Shown in pieces: positions 10,141 to 18,647 of a stretch of 64,000 bases of DNA; the first letter of the stretch is position 1; each line of letters starts with the position of its first letter. Origin of the DNA: Desulfonauticus sp. GTDB lineage: Bacteria; Desulfobacterota; Desulfovibrionia; Desulfovibrionales; Desulfonatronovibrionaceae. The translations under genes were made by a program, and so were the position numbers. The DNA lies in NCBI GenBank assembly GCA_030950395.1, contig JAUZRP010000014.1:95826-159825 (forward strand), read 5' to 3'. A model generated the notes under the pieces. The model did no database searches. It saw only the letters and a list, made by a program, of their open reading frames with translations, and was not told where the DNA came from.

Positions 10141-11145
10141 TTATATCCAATGAAGCATCTTTCCTGCTTTGAGAAGCAATCTAATGCCAGCAAAGAACAT
10201 AATTACTATAATTAGCCACCTTACCCATCCTGCTTTGATTTTAAACATAATTTTCGTACCAATTATTGTTCCTACAATTAGACCAATCATACAAGGGACA
10301 GCAAATAACGGAAACATTCCCCCCCCTTCTATATAAGGCCATATTGCAGCACTATCACCTATGCTGATTAATACTTTACTACAAGTAGCAGCAACTTTTA
10401 ATGGCACAAGCATTACTAGATTAAACACAGGAACCATAGCCCAACCTGCACCCATTCCAAATAATCCGGATATTAAACCAACGCCACAAAAAAGCAGAAG
10501 ACCAAGCCAGGCCTTTGTGACCTTATAATGCACTACTTTATTTAATGAATCTTCCCAATAATTCATATCTAGCGCCATTCTTTCCGTAAATCCATCAACA
10601 GTTTTTACCTCTGGCCATTCTGTCCTTCCTCCAGCAAGTATAAACACAAAACCAATTCCAATTACTATAATACCAAGAGCCCCCCTAATAAAAGCTTCAC
10701 CCGTTAATCCCATGGTATTATGAATATAACCAGCCAGTAATGCTCCAATAACAGCACATACTCCATATGGAACTGCAGCTGAAAATAATAGTCTAATGTT
10801 AGTAATTCCTCTTTTTAAAAAAGGCCTCGCTGCTACAAGTGCACCAGCCATAGCCACAAATAATCCTGTAGTACGAATAATGTAGGAATCTATAGGCGTA
10901 AATCCCATCATAATAGGCGTAAATATTACGCCGCCACCTACACCTGCCAATACGGCAACAATCCCCATAATAGTAGTAACTATAAGGAGCATAATAAAAA
11001 ACATTATTGGACTCATACCCACTGTATGCTGAGTCATTTTAGCAACTTGCGGATTGATTTGAGCAGCATAAAGTGTAGCAATACTTACTAGAGGAGCTAA
11101 AATAAAAAATGCAATTTTTAACCAACGTTTTTTTATCTTTTCCAT
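10141..11145 (-). CDS. TauE/SafE (TSUP) family permease, probable sulfur oxyanion transporter
   Basis: Polytopic inner-membrane protein of the sulfite exporter TauE/SafE family. Seen: an N-terminal helix, then the repeated glycine-rich halves of the family (AVLAGVGGGVIFTPIMMGF and GLFGMGAGWAMVPVFNLV), about eight helices in all and a cytoplasmic loop around 185-210. Start moved from 11172 to ATG 11145 because AAAGGGGG lies 8 nt upstream. Located downstream of sat and in the same direction, which points to sulfate or sulfite transport linked to sulfate activation; family members move several sulfur anions, so substrate and direction are inferred. Confidence 0.88.
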   Translation of the reverse strand: MEKIKKRWLKIAFFILAPLVSIATLYAAQINPQVAKMTQHTVGMSPIMFFIMLLIVTTIMGIVAVLAGVGGGVIFTPIMMGFTPIDSYIIRTTGLFVAMAGALVAARPFLKRGITNIRLLFSAAVPYGVCAVIGALLAGYIHNTMGLTGEAFIRGALGIIVIGIGFVFILAGGRTEWPEVKTVDGFTERMALDMNYWEDSLNKVVHYKVTKAWLGLLLFCGVGLISGLFGMGAGWAMVPVFNLVMLVPLKVAATCSKVLISIGDSAAIWPYIEGGGMFPLFAVPCMIGLIVGTIIGTKIMFKIKAGWVRWLIIVIMFFAGIRLLLKAGKMLHWI

Positions 11146-11187
11146 AAATTGTACCCCCTTTAATTTATACATTATAATGTTAAATTC

Positions 11188-11214
11188 GAGGAACCTAAAA
11201 AAATTTAGGTCCCT
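11188..11214. other. Imperfect hairpin upstream of the TauE-like gene
   Basis: GAGG-A-ACCTAAA pairs with TTTAGGT-C-CCTC (one mismatch), loop of A residues. It lies between the 132-aa gene and the permease. On the plus strand it is followed by TCTTTT; on the minus strand, the direction of transcription, no T tract follows. It may be a leader or processing structure. Confidence 0.45.
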
Positions 11215-11224
11215 CTTTTAAAGG

Positions 11225-11371
11225 ATTTAAAGGATTTATCTGTAAAAAATTCTTTGGACAGATAAATTTAGGCTAATAAAAAATACTCTTTTAAATAATT
11301 CAAATTGATTACAGTTTGGCATCTTAATTAAAAACACAAAATTCTAGTTTTTGCAGCCGCATCTTAAATTA
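11225..11371 (+). mobile_element. MITE-like intergenic repeat, copy B (diverged)
   Basis: Left end TTTAAAGGATTTATCTG diverged from consensus, right end TTTTTGCAGCCGCATCTTAA; the core AATTCAAATTGATTACAG matches other copies. The right end stops 2-3 bp before the stop codon (11374-11376) of the 132-aa gene, so the element sits at the gene's 3' end within the sat-permease unit. Confidence 0.6.
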
Positions 11372-11373
11372 TG

Positions 11374-11772
11374 TTACTCACCCTGATAAGGATGCTTTTG
11401 TAGTTCTTCTATGTCAGAAATATCTATATCAGGTGGTGGCAAACAAGAGGACTCCTTTGCTGCTGCTTCTTTTATTTCTTCTATTTTAGAGAAAACGTTT
11501 TCAAAAATCTCTGCACCTATTGATTTTTGTGCAGCTATTTCTTCAAATATTGCTCTTGTAAATGCTATGGGCACATCGGTAATTGCTCCTCTAGAGTCAA
11601 TTCTAGCCGAAGTAAACGTTTCCATTATCTTTTTTTCAGCATCTTCTGGCACCTCTACATTTATTGCTTTTAATGCTCCACCAAATAAATTGGACACTTT
11701 TTCTTCTATTTCAGTACCTTTGATCGCACTGAATCTTTTATCATCCAGCAAAATTACTAAAAAATGAGCCAT
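11374..11772 (-). CDS. Conserved-looking small protein downstream of sat, function unknown
   Basis: 132 aa, soluble, acidic, no cysteine cluster except one Cys in SSCLPPPDIDISD near the C-terminus. Family not recognised. The N-terminus (MAHFLVILLDDKRF) is hydrophobic and looks like a beta strand; the middle is helical with alternating Glu/Lys; the tail is proline-aspartate rich. Start supported by AAGGAGG 7 nt upstream. It follows sat with a 30-bp gap and precedes the TauE-like permease, so it probably works with sulfate activation or its control. No enzymatic motif is visible. Confidence 0.75.
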   Translation of the reverse strand: MAHFLVILLDDKRFSAIKGTEIEEKVSNLFGGALKAINVEVPEDAEKKIMETFTSARIDSRGAITDVPIAFTRAIFEEIAAQKSIGAEIFENVFSKIEEIKEAAAKESSCLPPPDIDISDIEELQKHPYQGE

Positions 11773-11802
11773 TTTTTATCCTCCTTATTCTGGTTAATTT
11801 TT

Positions 11803-13170
11803 TTAAATTTCCATATCAGGCAATTCTATCTCCAATTTCTCTTCTTTTTCCTGCACATAATGTTCATTACAGAAAGGATATTCAAATTTATTCCACCATT
11901 TTACAATCACCTTATAAACCTCAGGCCTAAAAATTACTTTTGGAGGAAATACTCCTTCAGCCACCATGCCTCGAACAAAACTACCACTGAATTTTTGCTT
12001 TTCTTTGGTATGATTACAGCAACCGCTATAAGCTATTTCATTACAATGTGGGCAATACCAAAATTCTGCCATATTCTGCGCTTTAATTTGAAGACCATAA
12101 GGAACCTCATTAACCGATTTAGGAAAGCCAAAACTAGGTATGCCTTTGCTCCACAAGATTTGAGTAGCATACATATCATAATATTCACCTACTGCTGCAT
12201 GGTCCCTACCAAACATGTGGTGAGTACAACCCATGTTTTGGCGAATTATTCCGTGTAATAGAGATTCTATAGGATTACCGTATCTCATATCCCACAAACA
12301 AATAGTTACTAAATGTCTTTCTGGTTTAATGTAACCTGCCAAATGTACCATTTCATGTCCTTCTACAATAGCTTCATCTGGATAATCTCCTCTTCTTTTC
12401 ACCCCGATAATAGCATTTACCTGAATACCATGACATGGCTCTATGTCTCCAGTATAAGCAGCATTTTTCATTAACATCTCATGCCCTACGTGAGGTACGT
12501 TTCTAGTTTGATGGTTTATTACAGTTCTCCACCCTCTTTTGACATGCTCTTCCCTAGCTTTTCTTGGCGGATACCAAAATCTATCAAATGGTGGTCTTAA
12601 TTTAGGCTCATTTATAATAGTATATTTTCCAGCCAAGATTACTGGATTCATGCTTCGATAAATCACCCAACCAGGATGTTTTTTGTCAAATGCTTGCTGA
12701 ACGACCTCAGGATTATCTTCTGGAGTACCAAAAGTCCTAGTGGCCACGTCTGCAGGATCGATTCTGTAAATTTCTTCAACATCAATAATGGCAAAAGGTT
12801 TACCTTTTAATCTTAAAAGTACCCTGTCACCTAATTCTACCCCTAAAGAGGCATAATCTTCTTCACTAATATCAAAAAGCATAGGATATGGAAAAACCCA
12901 TTCATTTAATAACCTTCTTTCCTTTAAAACTCTCTCTAACTCAGCCTTGGTCATAGAACCTTCTACTGGAGAAAAAAAACCATAACAAATTGACATTATC
13001 TCCCGATAAACGTTTCTAACAGGCACTCCTGTTTCATAGTGAAGAGTAGGCTTAATATCGTAAACAGCTTTGGCCATCTTGGCCATTTTTTTACCTAACT
13101 CTGGATCACGTACCACTCTTTCCACTAACCTTCCTCCATGAGGCAAAGGCTTTTCAATAAATACTCCCAT
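11803..13170 (-). CDS. sat: ATP sulfurylase (sulfate adenylyltransferase), dissimilatory type
   Basis: Forms adenosine 5'-phosphosulfate and PPi from sulfate and ATP, the first step of sulfate respiration. Seen: N-terminal PUA-like domain; catalytic QTRN (221-224) with HVGH (227-230), and GRDH (321-324), the set of nucleotide-binding motifs of homo-oligomeric ATP sulfurylase; a cysteine/histidine knuckle CPHC...CCNH at 373-387, as in zinc-binding enzymes of sulfate reducers and archaea. No C-terminal APS kinase domain. 455 aa. AAGGAGG 6 nt before the ATG. No apsAB or qmo genes are in the window. A sigma-54-type promoter lies about 55 bp upstream. Confidence 0.96.
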   Translation of the reverse strand: MGVFIEKPLPHGGRLVERVVRDPELGKKMAKMAKAVYDIKPTLHYETGVPVRNVYREIMSICYGFFSPVEGSMTKAELERVLKERRLLNEWVFPYPMLFDISEEDYASLGVELGDRVLLRLKGKPFAIIDVEEIYRIDPADVATRTFGTPEDNPEVVQQAFDKKHPGWVIYRSMNPVILAGKYTIINEPKLRPPFDRFWYPPRKAREEHVKRGWRTVINHQTRNVPHVGHEMLMKNAAYTGDIEPCHGIQVNAIIGVKRRGDYPDEAIVEGHEMVHLAGYIKPERHLVTICLWDMRYGNPIESLLHGIIRQNMGCTHHMFGRDHAAVGEYYDMYATQILWSKGIPSFGFPKSVNEVPYGLQIKAQNMAEFWYCPHCNEIAYSGCCNHTKEKQKFSGSFVRGMVAEGVFPPKVIFRPEVYKVIVKWWNKFEYPFCNEHYVQEKEEKLEIELPDMEI

Positions 13171-13222
13171 TAGACACCTCCTTCTTCAGGTTTAAATTTA
13201 ATAACTTTTTCTTAAAGAAAAG

Positions 13223-13243
13223 ATGGGCAATATGTATGCCAAC
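13223..13243 (-). promoter_or_regulatory. Putative sigma-54 promoter of sat
   Basis: Minus strand reads TTGGCATACATATTGCCC: GG and GC exactly 10 nt apart (TGGCAT-N5-TTGCC against the consensus TGGCAC-N5-TTGCA). It would start transcription near 13215, giving a leader of about 45 nt to the sat ATG at 13170. The same bases form an imperfect palindrome (GGCA-N7-TGCC), so an operator is an alternative reading. Confidence 0.6.
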
Positions 13244-13342
13244 CTAAAAAATAGCTAGGCTCTAAGAAAATCAAAATATTAACCCAATAAAAGTGTAACC
13301 TATTAAGATACAATTTGTATTTTTTTAGGGGACAGTTTTTTT

Positions 13343-13412
13343 AGATTTAAGGATATATCTGCAAAAAATTTTTTTAAACCGCTCAATTCGAATTGATATA
13401 ATATACTGCCCT
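13343..13412 (+). repeat. Degenerate fragment of the MITE-like repeat
   Basis: Starts GATTTAAGGATATATCTGCAA, which fits the left terminal repeat, continues AAAAATTTTTTTAAACC, then diverges. Weak match, given for completeness. Confidence 0.35.
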
Positions 13413-13724
13413 CCTGAGCACTGGACAGGTAGCCTATAAATAATCACCTATAACCCATTGCCCAGGTCTATAGTTCAATTAAATCAGAATCCCCCCAAAT
13501 TTAACCCTGAAGAATTTGAGAAGTATAATAACCCAAGACAGCATGACCTCTAAACTTCACTTAGAAAACATCTAGACTTTTGGGATTCAATACAAAATTT
13601 GACTTTTTAAAGTTAAGCTTTTAAACACAAAAAATAGTTGTTTAATCTTTGATTAAAAAAGTTGTAAACCAATAAAAAAAAACGTAATTTATTTTTATTT
13701 TAACGTTAACTGTAGGAGTAAAAA

Positions 13725-14531
13725 ATGAAGCGTATTGTTTTTATAACTCTAATTTTTTGGGGATTCAGTTTAGGAATAGGCTTTAGTCTTGATTGTAACA
13801 ATATAAACAAACAAGACATTATTAGGCATTTGCCTAAGAACGCTTTTACCAAATCATTTTTTTCTAAAGCTAAAATAGCCAGTAAAAGAAAAATAAAGGA
13901 TATGTGTGAAGTTATCTTAGAATTAAGTAATAGATTTTATACCTGTTATTTAACTAAAGATTTTTTAATTATTGGACAGATGTATTCTAATGGCAAATCT
14001 ATTAGCAAACCTGTGATAGAAAAATTAAAATTAAAACAAACAAAAGAAACAGAAAAAGAATTTTTTAATCAAAGAAAAAATTTAGATAAATTTGCTGCAA
14101 TTGTATATAAGCCTTCTCCAACTGCCCAAAAAGTGTTGTACATGTTTACAGATCCTTTATGTCCATTTTGTCATAAAGCAGAAACAAAGATAAAACAAAT
14201 TGTAGATAAGTATAACGTTATTTTAAAAATAATTTTATATCCTGTACATCCAATTATTGGTCCCAAAAAGGCCATTGAAGCAATATGTAGAAATTTTGAT
14301 TTAAAACAATACTTATCTCAACAGTGGAAAAAAGAAAAGGAAAATGATATAGAAAAATATCAATGTAACAAAGGTAAGAAAATTCTTGAAACTTCTAAAG
14401 AAATTGGAGACAAGTTAAATATTAGAGGCGTTCCAACTTTTCTACTTGATAATGGCACAAAAATAATTGGAGCTAATTTAATTCAATTAGAAAGTGCTTT
14501 AAAAGAATTAACCAAACATCAATCTAAATAA
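13725..14531 (+). CDS. Periplasmic DsbC/DsbG-like thiol-disulfide isomerase
   Basis: Secreted thioredoxin-fold protein. Signal peptide at residues 1-22 (basic start, hydrophobic core, cleavage near FSLD). The N-terminal half (about 25-120) replaces the usual dimerisation domain; C-terminal thioredoxin fold has the active site CPFC (C146, C149) in FTDPLCPFCHKAE and the cis-proline loop RGVPTFLL. Four extra cysteines occur at about 24, 61, 74 and in the helical insert. CPFC rather than CPYC is unusual but seen in thiol oxidoreductases. A GGAG lies 9 nt before the ATG. It stands alone, so its electron donor (DsbD-like) is elsewhere. Confidence 0.85.
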   Translation: MKRIVFITLIFWGFSLGIGFSLDCNNINKQDIIRHLPKNAFTKSFFSKAKIASKRKIKDMCEVILELSNRFYTCYLTKDFLIIGQMYSNGKSISKPVIEKLKLKQTKETEKEFFNQRKNLDKFAAIVYKPSPTAQKVLYMFTDPLCPFCHKAETKIKQIVDKYNVILKIILYPVHPIIGPKKAIEAICRNFDLKQYLSQQWKKEKENDIEKYQCNKGKKILETSKEIGDKLNIRGVPTFLLDNGTKIIGANLIQLESALKELTKHQSK

Positions 14532-14614
14532 GATTATTATCTATAATAAAATTATCTATAATTTTTACCTTCTTAAGGATTAACGCTAAAAACAAAAGGA
14601 TAATTTATGCTAAG

Positions 14615-14705
14615 TGGCGGAGGGAGAGAGATTCGAACTCCCGGACCCCGTGAAGGGTCTGCGGTTTTCAAGACCGCCGCCTTCGACCAACTCGGCCATC
14701 CCTCC
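14615..14705 (-). tRNA. tRNA-Ser (anticodon TGA)
   Basis: Read on the minus strand: acceptor GGAGGGA pairs with TCCCTCC, discriminator G, CCA encoded. The anticodon loop is CTTGAAA on a GGCGGT-type stem. A long variable arm (AGACCCTTCACGGGGTC) marks it as a class II tRNA, and the T arm has GTTCGAATC. Second gene of a tRNA-Ser pair. Confidence 0.96.
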
Positions 14706-14722
14706 GTATAATTCTTTAGAGA

Positions 14723-14817
14723 TGGCGGAGAGGGAGGGATTTGAACCCTCGGTAGAGGTTTTAGCCCCTACACTCGCTTAGCAGGCGAGCGCCTTCAGCC
14801 AACTCGGCCACCTCTCC
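14723..14817 (-). tRNA. tRNA-Ser (anticodon GCT)
   Basis: Minus strand: acceptor GGAGAGG pairs with CCTCTCC, discriminator G, CCA encoded. The anticodon loop CTGCTAA lies on the stem GCTCGC/GCGAG. It has a long variable arm and GTTCAAATC in the T arm. Lies 17 bp ahead of tRNA-Ser(TGA); the two are probably one transcript. Confidence 0.96.
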
Positions 14818-14829
14818 CAAAGGATATTT

Positions 14830-14858
14830 CTTTTATTCAAAAAAGAATAAATAGTCAA
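14830..14858 (-). promoter_or_regulatory. Putative sigma-70 promoter of the tRNA-Ser pair
   Basis: Minus strand TTGACT (14853-14858), 17-bp spacer, TAAAAG (14830-14835). The -10 is poor, but its distance to the tRNA 5' end at 14817 is right for a short leader. Confidence 0.35.
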
Positions 14859-14873
14859 CCAAAAAATAACTGT

Positions 14874-14901
14874 TTGACATTATAACTACACCTTTTATAA
14901 T
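14874..14901 (+). promoter_or_regulatory. Sigma-70 promoter of the alaC-hom operon
   Basis: TTGACA (14874-14879), 16-bp spacer, TATAAT (14896-14901): perfect hexamers. The start point is expected near 14908, giving a leader of about 26 nt that includes the GAGGAGG of alaC. Confidence 0.8.
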
Positions 14902-14933
14902 ACTTTAACCTTACTGTTTTAGAGGAGGCTCCA

Positions 14934-16106
14934 ATGAACGAATTTCCACGTATGCACCGTCTTCCCCCTTATGTATTTGCCGTAGTAAACGAACTTAAAA
15001 TGAAATTGCGTCGGCAAGGAGAAGACATTATTGACCTTGGTATGGGCAATCCTGACTTACCCACCCCAAAACATATCGTAGATAAATTATTAGAAGCGGC
15101 TCAAAAAGGTGTTAATCATAGATATTCAGCTTCGCGGGGTATTCCTAATTTACGCAAAGCAATTTGTAACTGGTACAAAAGAAGATACGAGGTGGACCTT
15201 GACCCAGAAACAGAGGCTGTAGTTACGATGGGGGCCAAAGAAGGTTTAGCCCATTTGGCTTTGGCTATGTTAAGTCCTGGCGAAGTAGTTTTTGCTCCTG
15301 ATCCCACCTATCCTATTCATACGTATTCAGCCATTATTGCAGGAGCAGACGTAAGACGTATTCCTATAGGTTTGGATAGAGATTTTTTTGAAGATTTATT
15401 GACTGCTACCAGACAGACCTGGCCTCAACCAAAACTTTTAATCATTTGTTACCCCCACAATCCTACCACTGCTACCGTAGATCTAGAATTTTTTCAAAAA
15501 ATCGTTGATTTTGCCAAAGAACATAAAATGTACGTAGTGCACGATCTGGCCTATGCTGATCTGTGTTTTGATGGCTACAAGGCCCCAAGTTTTTTACAGG
15601 CCAAAGGGGCCAAAGACGTTGGGGTAGAATTTTTCTCTATGTCTAAAAGTTATTCTATGGCTGGGTGGAGGGTTGGTTTTTGTGTAGGTAATTCTCAAAT
15701 GGTACACGCCTTAACTAGAATAAAAAGTTATCTTGATTATGGTATTTTTCAGCCCATTCAAATTGCTTCTATTATAGCTTTAAATGGTCCACAAGAATGC
15801 GTGCAAGAAATAAATCAAGTCTATAAGGAGCGGCTGGATGTACTTGTGGATGGTCTAAATCGTATTGGCTGGCACGTACCAAAACCCAAAGCCACTATGT
15901 TTGTCTGGGCTAAGATACCAGAGGAATTTAAACAATTAGGATCTGTTGAGTTTTCCAAATTACTCTTAACTAAAGCCAAAGTAGCTGTTTCTCCTGGTCT
16001 TGGTTTTGGTTCTTATGGCGACGATCACGTGCGTTTTGCTTTGGTAGAAAATCCACATAGAATAAAACAAGCTCTTCGAGGGATTAAAAAAGTATTGGGA
16101 GGATAG
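14934..16106 (+). CDS. alaC: Alanine/glutamate-pyruvate aminotransferase, AlaC family
   Basis: PLP fold-type I aminotransferase. The protein follows E. coli AlaC almost end to end: RLPPYVF near the N-terminus, [34 protein letters not shown], and the PLP lysine in [15 protein letters not shown]. Expected reaction: transfer of the amino group from glutamate to pyruvate, possibly wider. 390 aa. It has a GAGGAGG Shine-Dalgarno and a consensus promoter. Placed directly before hom, an order recalled from Desulfovibrio-type genomes, which hints at a link to the aspartate family; a methionine or homoserine-related substrate cannot be excluded. Confidence 0.88.
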   Translation: MNEFPRMHRLPPYVFAVVNELKMKLRRQGEDIIDLGMGNPDLPTPKHIVDKLLEAAQKGVNHRYSASRGIPNLRKAICNWYKRRYEVDLDPETEAVVTMGAKEGLAHLALAMLSPGEVVFAPDPTYPIHTYSAIIAGADVRRIPIGLDRDFFEDLLTATRQTWPQPKLLIICYPHNPTTATVDLEFFQKIVDFAKEHKMYVVHDLAYADLCFDGYKAPSFLQAKGAKDVGVEFFSMSKSYSMAGWRVGFCVGNSQMVHALTRIKSYLDYGIFQPIQIASIIALNGPQECVQEINQVYKERLDVLVDGLNRIGWHVPKPKATMFVWAKIPEEFKQLGSVEFSKLLLTKAKVAVSPGLGFGSYGDDHVRFALVENPHRIKQALRGIKKVLGG

Positions 16107-16113
16107 ATATACT

Positions 16114-17409
16114 GTGAAGGAAGTAGTTAAAATTGCTTTAGCAGGCTTTGGCACTGTAGGTACGGGCCTGGTTAAAATTTTAATGGAAAACAAAGATTGG
16201 ATAAAAAGAAGAACGGGCAAAGAAATTATTGTCTCTCAAATTCTGGTAAAAAATTTAAACAAACCAAGACCAATCATTCCCCAATCAGAACCTATTTTTA
16301 CGAATAACGTGGATGAATTTTTACAAAATAAAGATTGGGATATTTTAGTAGAACTAATTGGTGGCCTTGAATTACCATATCAAATTATTTCCAAAGCTAT
16401 TTTATTTGGCAAACACGTAGTAACTGCCAATAAAGCTCTTTTGGCCATAAAAGGAAAAGAACTTTTGCAATTGGCAAATGCTAAAAACGTAGGTCTTTAT
16501 TTTGAAGCCAGTGTAGGCGGTGGCATTCCTATTGTTCAAACTCTCAAAGAAAGCCTGTGTGCCAACAAAGTTACAAGTATTTCTGGTATTTTAAATGGAA
16601 CAGCCAATTACATTTTAACAGAAATGTCCCAACAAGGTTTAAGCTTTGACCTGGCTTTAAAACAGGCCCAAGAAAAAGGTTATGCTGAAGCTGATCCTGC
16701 TCTAGACATAGATGGTATTGATGCTGCTCATAAATTGGTCATTCTTATATTTTTAGCTTATGGAGAGATTTATCCCTTTGAAAAGCTCTGGATTAAAGGC
16801 ATAAAACAAGTGGACTTATTGGATATTAATTTTGCCAAAGAACTAGGCTATATTTTAAAATTAATTGCCCAGGTGCAAAGAGAATCTAATGGACTAAGAG
16901 CAGGAGTATTCCCCGCTTTTTTTCCTAATAATCACATCCTTAGTAAAGTGGATGGAGCTTTTAATGCTATTTTAGTGCAAGGTAATGCCACAGGTCCTGT
17001 GGTCTTATGTGGTCAAGGTGCAGGCGACTTACCTACGGGGAGCAGTGTTTTAGCAGACATTATTTCTTTGATTAAACATAACTCTCAAATAAATAATACG
17101 GGATTTAAAGATGATCCTTTTCAACAGGCAAAATGTCTTGATTTTATGGATTGGGAATGTAAGCATTATTTTCGATTTCAAGTGAAAGATAAACCAGGAG
17201 TATTATCTTCTTTGTCTGGTGTGATGGGAGAATATAATATAAGCATTGCTCAGGCTATTCAAAAAACTCAAACTAAAACCAAACAAGGTGTGCCTATTGT
17301 TTTCTTGTCCCACAGGGCAAAGTTAAAACAGGTAACTGCGGCTATTAACAAAATAAACGAATTTGATTTTATTTTAGAACCAACCATTCATTATCCAATT
17401 ATTGAATAA
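16114..17409 (+). CDS. hom: Homoserine dehydrogenase
   Basis: NAD(P)H-dependent reduction of aspartate semialdehyde to homoserine, the branch step to threonine and methionine. Rossmann motif GFGTVG at about 11-16; the catalytic-domain block EKGYAEADPALDIDGIDAAHKL; a C-terminal ACT domain (about 350-431, starting YFRFQVKDKPGVLSSL), probably for threonine feedback. 431 aa, normal for the long bacterial form. It starts with GTG 7 bp after alaC, with GGGAGG about 10 nt upstream. No aspartokinase is fused. Confidence 0.95.
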   Translation: MKEVVKIALAGFGTVGTGLVKILMENKDWIKRRTGKEIIVSQILVKNLNKPRPIIPQSEPIFTNNVDEFLQNKDWDILVELIGGLELPYQIISKAILFGKHVVTANKALLAIKGKELLQLANAKNVGLYFEASVGGGIPIVQTLKESLCANKVTSISGILNGTANYILTEMSQQGLSFDLALKQAQEKGYAEADPALDIDGIDAAHKLVILIFLAYGEIYPFEKLWIKGIKQVDLLDINFAKELGYILKLIAQVQRESNGLRAGVFPAFFPNNHILSKVDGAFNAILVQGNATGPVVLCGQGAGDLPTGSSVLADIISLIKHNSQINNTGFKDDPFQQAKCLDFMDWECKHYFRFQVKDKPGVLSSLSGVMGEYNISIAQAIQKTQTKTKQGVPIVFLSHRAKLKQVTAAINKINEFDFILEPTIHYPIIE

Positions 17410-17462
17410 AAAAATTAAGCCTAGAAGTTTACTTTTGAAAAATTAGATTTTGGCATAAAAAA

Positions 17463-18647
17463 ATGAAAATAATATTTTTAATAGAAGATGGTCTAGGCGA
17501 TTGGCCACTAGAAGAATTAAACGGCAAAACTCCTTTAGAAGCAGCTAGAACTCCTAATTTAGATCGCCTTGCCCCCTACTCTTTGCTGGGTACGTGTCAA
17601 ACCATTCCTAAAGGCTTTCCTTCTGGATCAGATGTAGCCAACATGGCCCTTTTAGGCTATGCGCCAGAAAAGTATCATACCGGAAGAGGTCCTATAGAAG
17701 CTGCTGCCAAAGGCATCCTTGCTCAGGCAAACGATGTTATCTGGCGTTGCAATTTAGTGAGTGTTTCAGAGTTTGGTCCCAAAGGTAAAATGCTCGACTA
17801 TGCAGCAGGTCATATAAGTTCAGAGCAAGCTTTAAAATTAATCAATTGGTTAAATCAACAACTACAAGACAAAGAATTTAAACTTACTTTTGGACTTCAA
17901 TATAGACATTTGCTTATTCAACCCAACGCTCCCCATAAAATTTTGGGTTTAACCCCTAATCCACCTCACGACATTTTAAATCAAAGCATTGCCAAAGATC
18001 TACAAATCTATCAAAAATACCCTCCTCTTTTTCAGTTTTTAACTAAGGCAGCTCAATTATTGGCCAATAATCCTATTTGGCCCAAAGCCAATGCCCTTTG
18101 GCCATGGGGACAGGGAACTCCTCTTCAATTAGAAAATTTTACCCAAAAAACAGGTTTAAAAGGTGCTGTTATTTCTGCTGTAGATTTAATAAAAGGGCTG
18201 GGAAAAGCGGCAGGTTTAGAAGTTATTGAGGTACCTGGAGCTACAGGTTTGACCAATACCAATTATAAGGGAAAGGTAAGTGCAGCTTTAAAGGCTCTAA
18301 AAAGTAAGGACTTTGTTTTTTTACATTTAGAAGGACCAGATGAGGCGGGGCATTGTGGAGATGTAAAGGCCAAAATAAAAGCCATTGAGTTTTTTGACAA
18401 ACTCATTCTTGCACCTATTTTAAGCCAATTAAAAGAGCCCTTTACTTTAGCTATCTTGTGTGACCATTTTACCCCGATTAGGCTACGTACCCATGTAGCA
18501 GAACCTGTCCCTTTTTTAATTTATCGTTCTAATTACAAATATAAAGGATTTCCTCAATTTTGTGAAAAGACGGCCCAAAATGCTAACTTGTTTATTCCAA
18601 GAGGAGATGAATTTTTAAACTTTGTTCAGGAGCAAGCTGGTGCCTAA
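17463..18647 (+). CDS. apgM: ApgM-type phosphoglycerate mutase / proposed alternative homoserine kinase
   Basis: Alkaline-phosphatase superfamily protein of COG3635 (archaeal-type cofactor-independent phosphoglycerate mutase). Metal/phosphate motifs: EDGLGDWPL at the N-terminus, FPSGSDVANMALLGY with the serine nucleophile, TGRGPIEAAAKGI, HLEGPDEAGH, LCDHFTPI. 394 aa. The gene follows hom by 53 bp. In many genomes without thrB this family sits next to threonine genes and has been proposed to phosphorylate homoserine; no thrB is present here. Which reaction it performs cannot be told from sequence alone. Confidence 0.85.
   Translation: MKIIFLIEDGLGDWPLEELNGKTPLEAARTPNLDRLAPYSLLGTCQTIPKGFPSGSDVANMALLGYAPEKYHTGRGPIEAAAKGILAQANDVIWRCNLVSVSEFGPKGKMLDYAAGHISSEQALKLINWLNQQLQDKEFKLTFGLQYRHLLIQPNAPHKILGLTPNPPHDILNQSIAKDLQIYQKYPPLFQFLTKAAQLLANNPIWPKANALWPWGQGTPLQLENFTQKTGLKGAVISAVDLIKGLGKAAGLEVIEVPGATGLTNTNYKGKVSAALKALKSKDFVFLHLEGPDEAGHCGDVKAKIKAIEFFDKLILAPILSQLKEPFTLAILCDHFTPIRLRTHVAEPVPFLIYRSNYKYKGFPQFCEKTAQNANLFIPRGDEFLNFVQEQAGA

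Larger units (their letters stand above)
13171..13724. other. Divergent intergenic region between sat and the DsbC-like gene
   Basis: About 550 bp. Contains the sat promoter region (13223-13243), a degenerate piece of the MITE-like repeat (13343-13412), and an 18-bp segment at 13413-13430 shared with 2713-2730. No gene is seen; a short frame ending in LLSTGQVAYK at 13411-13443 resembles the remnant at about 2.7 kb. The remainder is AT-rich without visible structure. Confidence 0.55.

Noticed and set aside
11411..12258. Plus-strand frames opposite sat and the 132-aa gene
   Set aside because: Shadows of real genes with strong Shine-Dalgarno sites; no recognisable protein.
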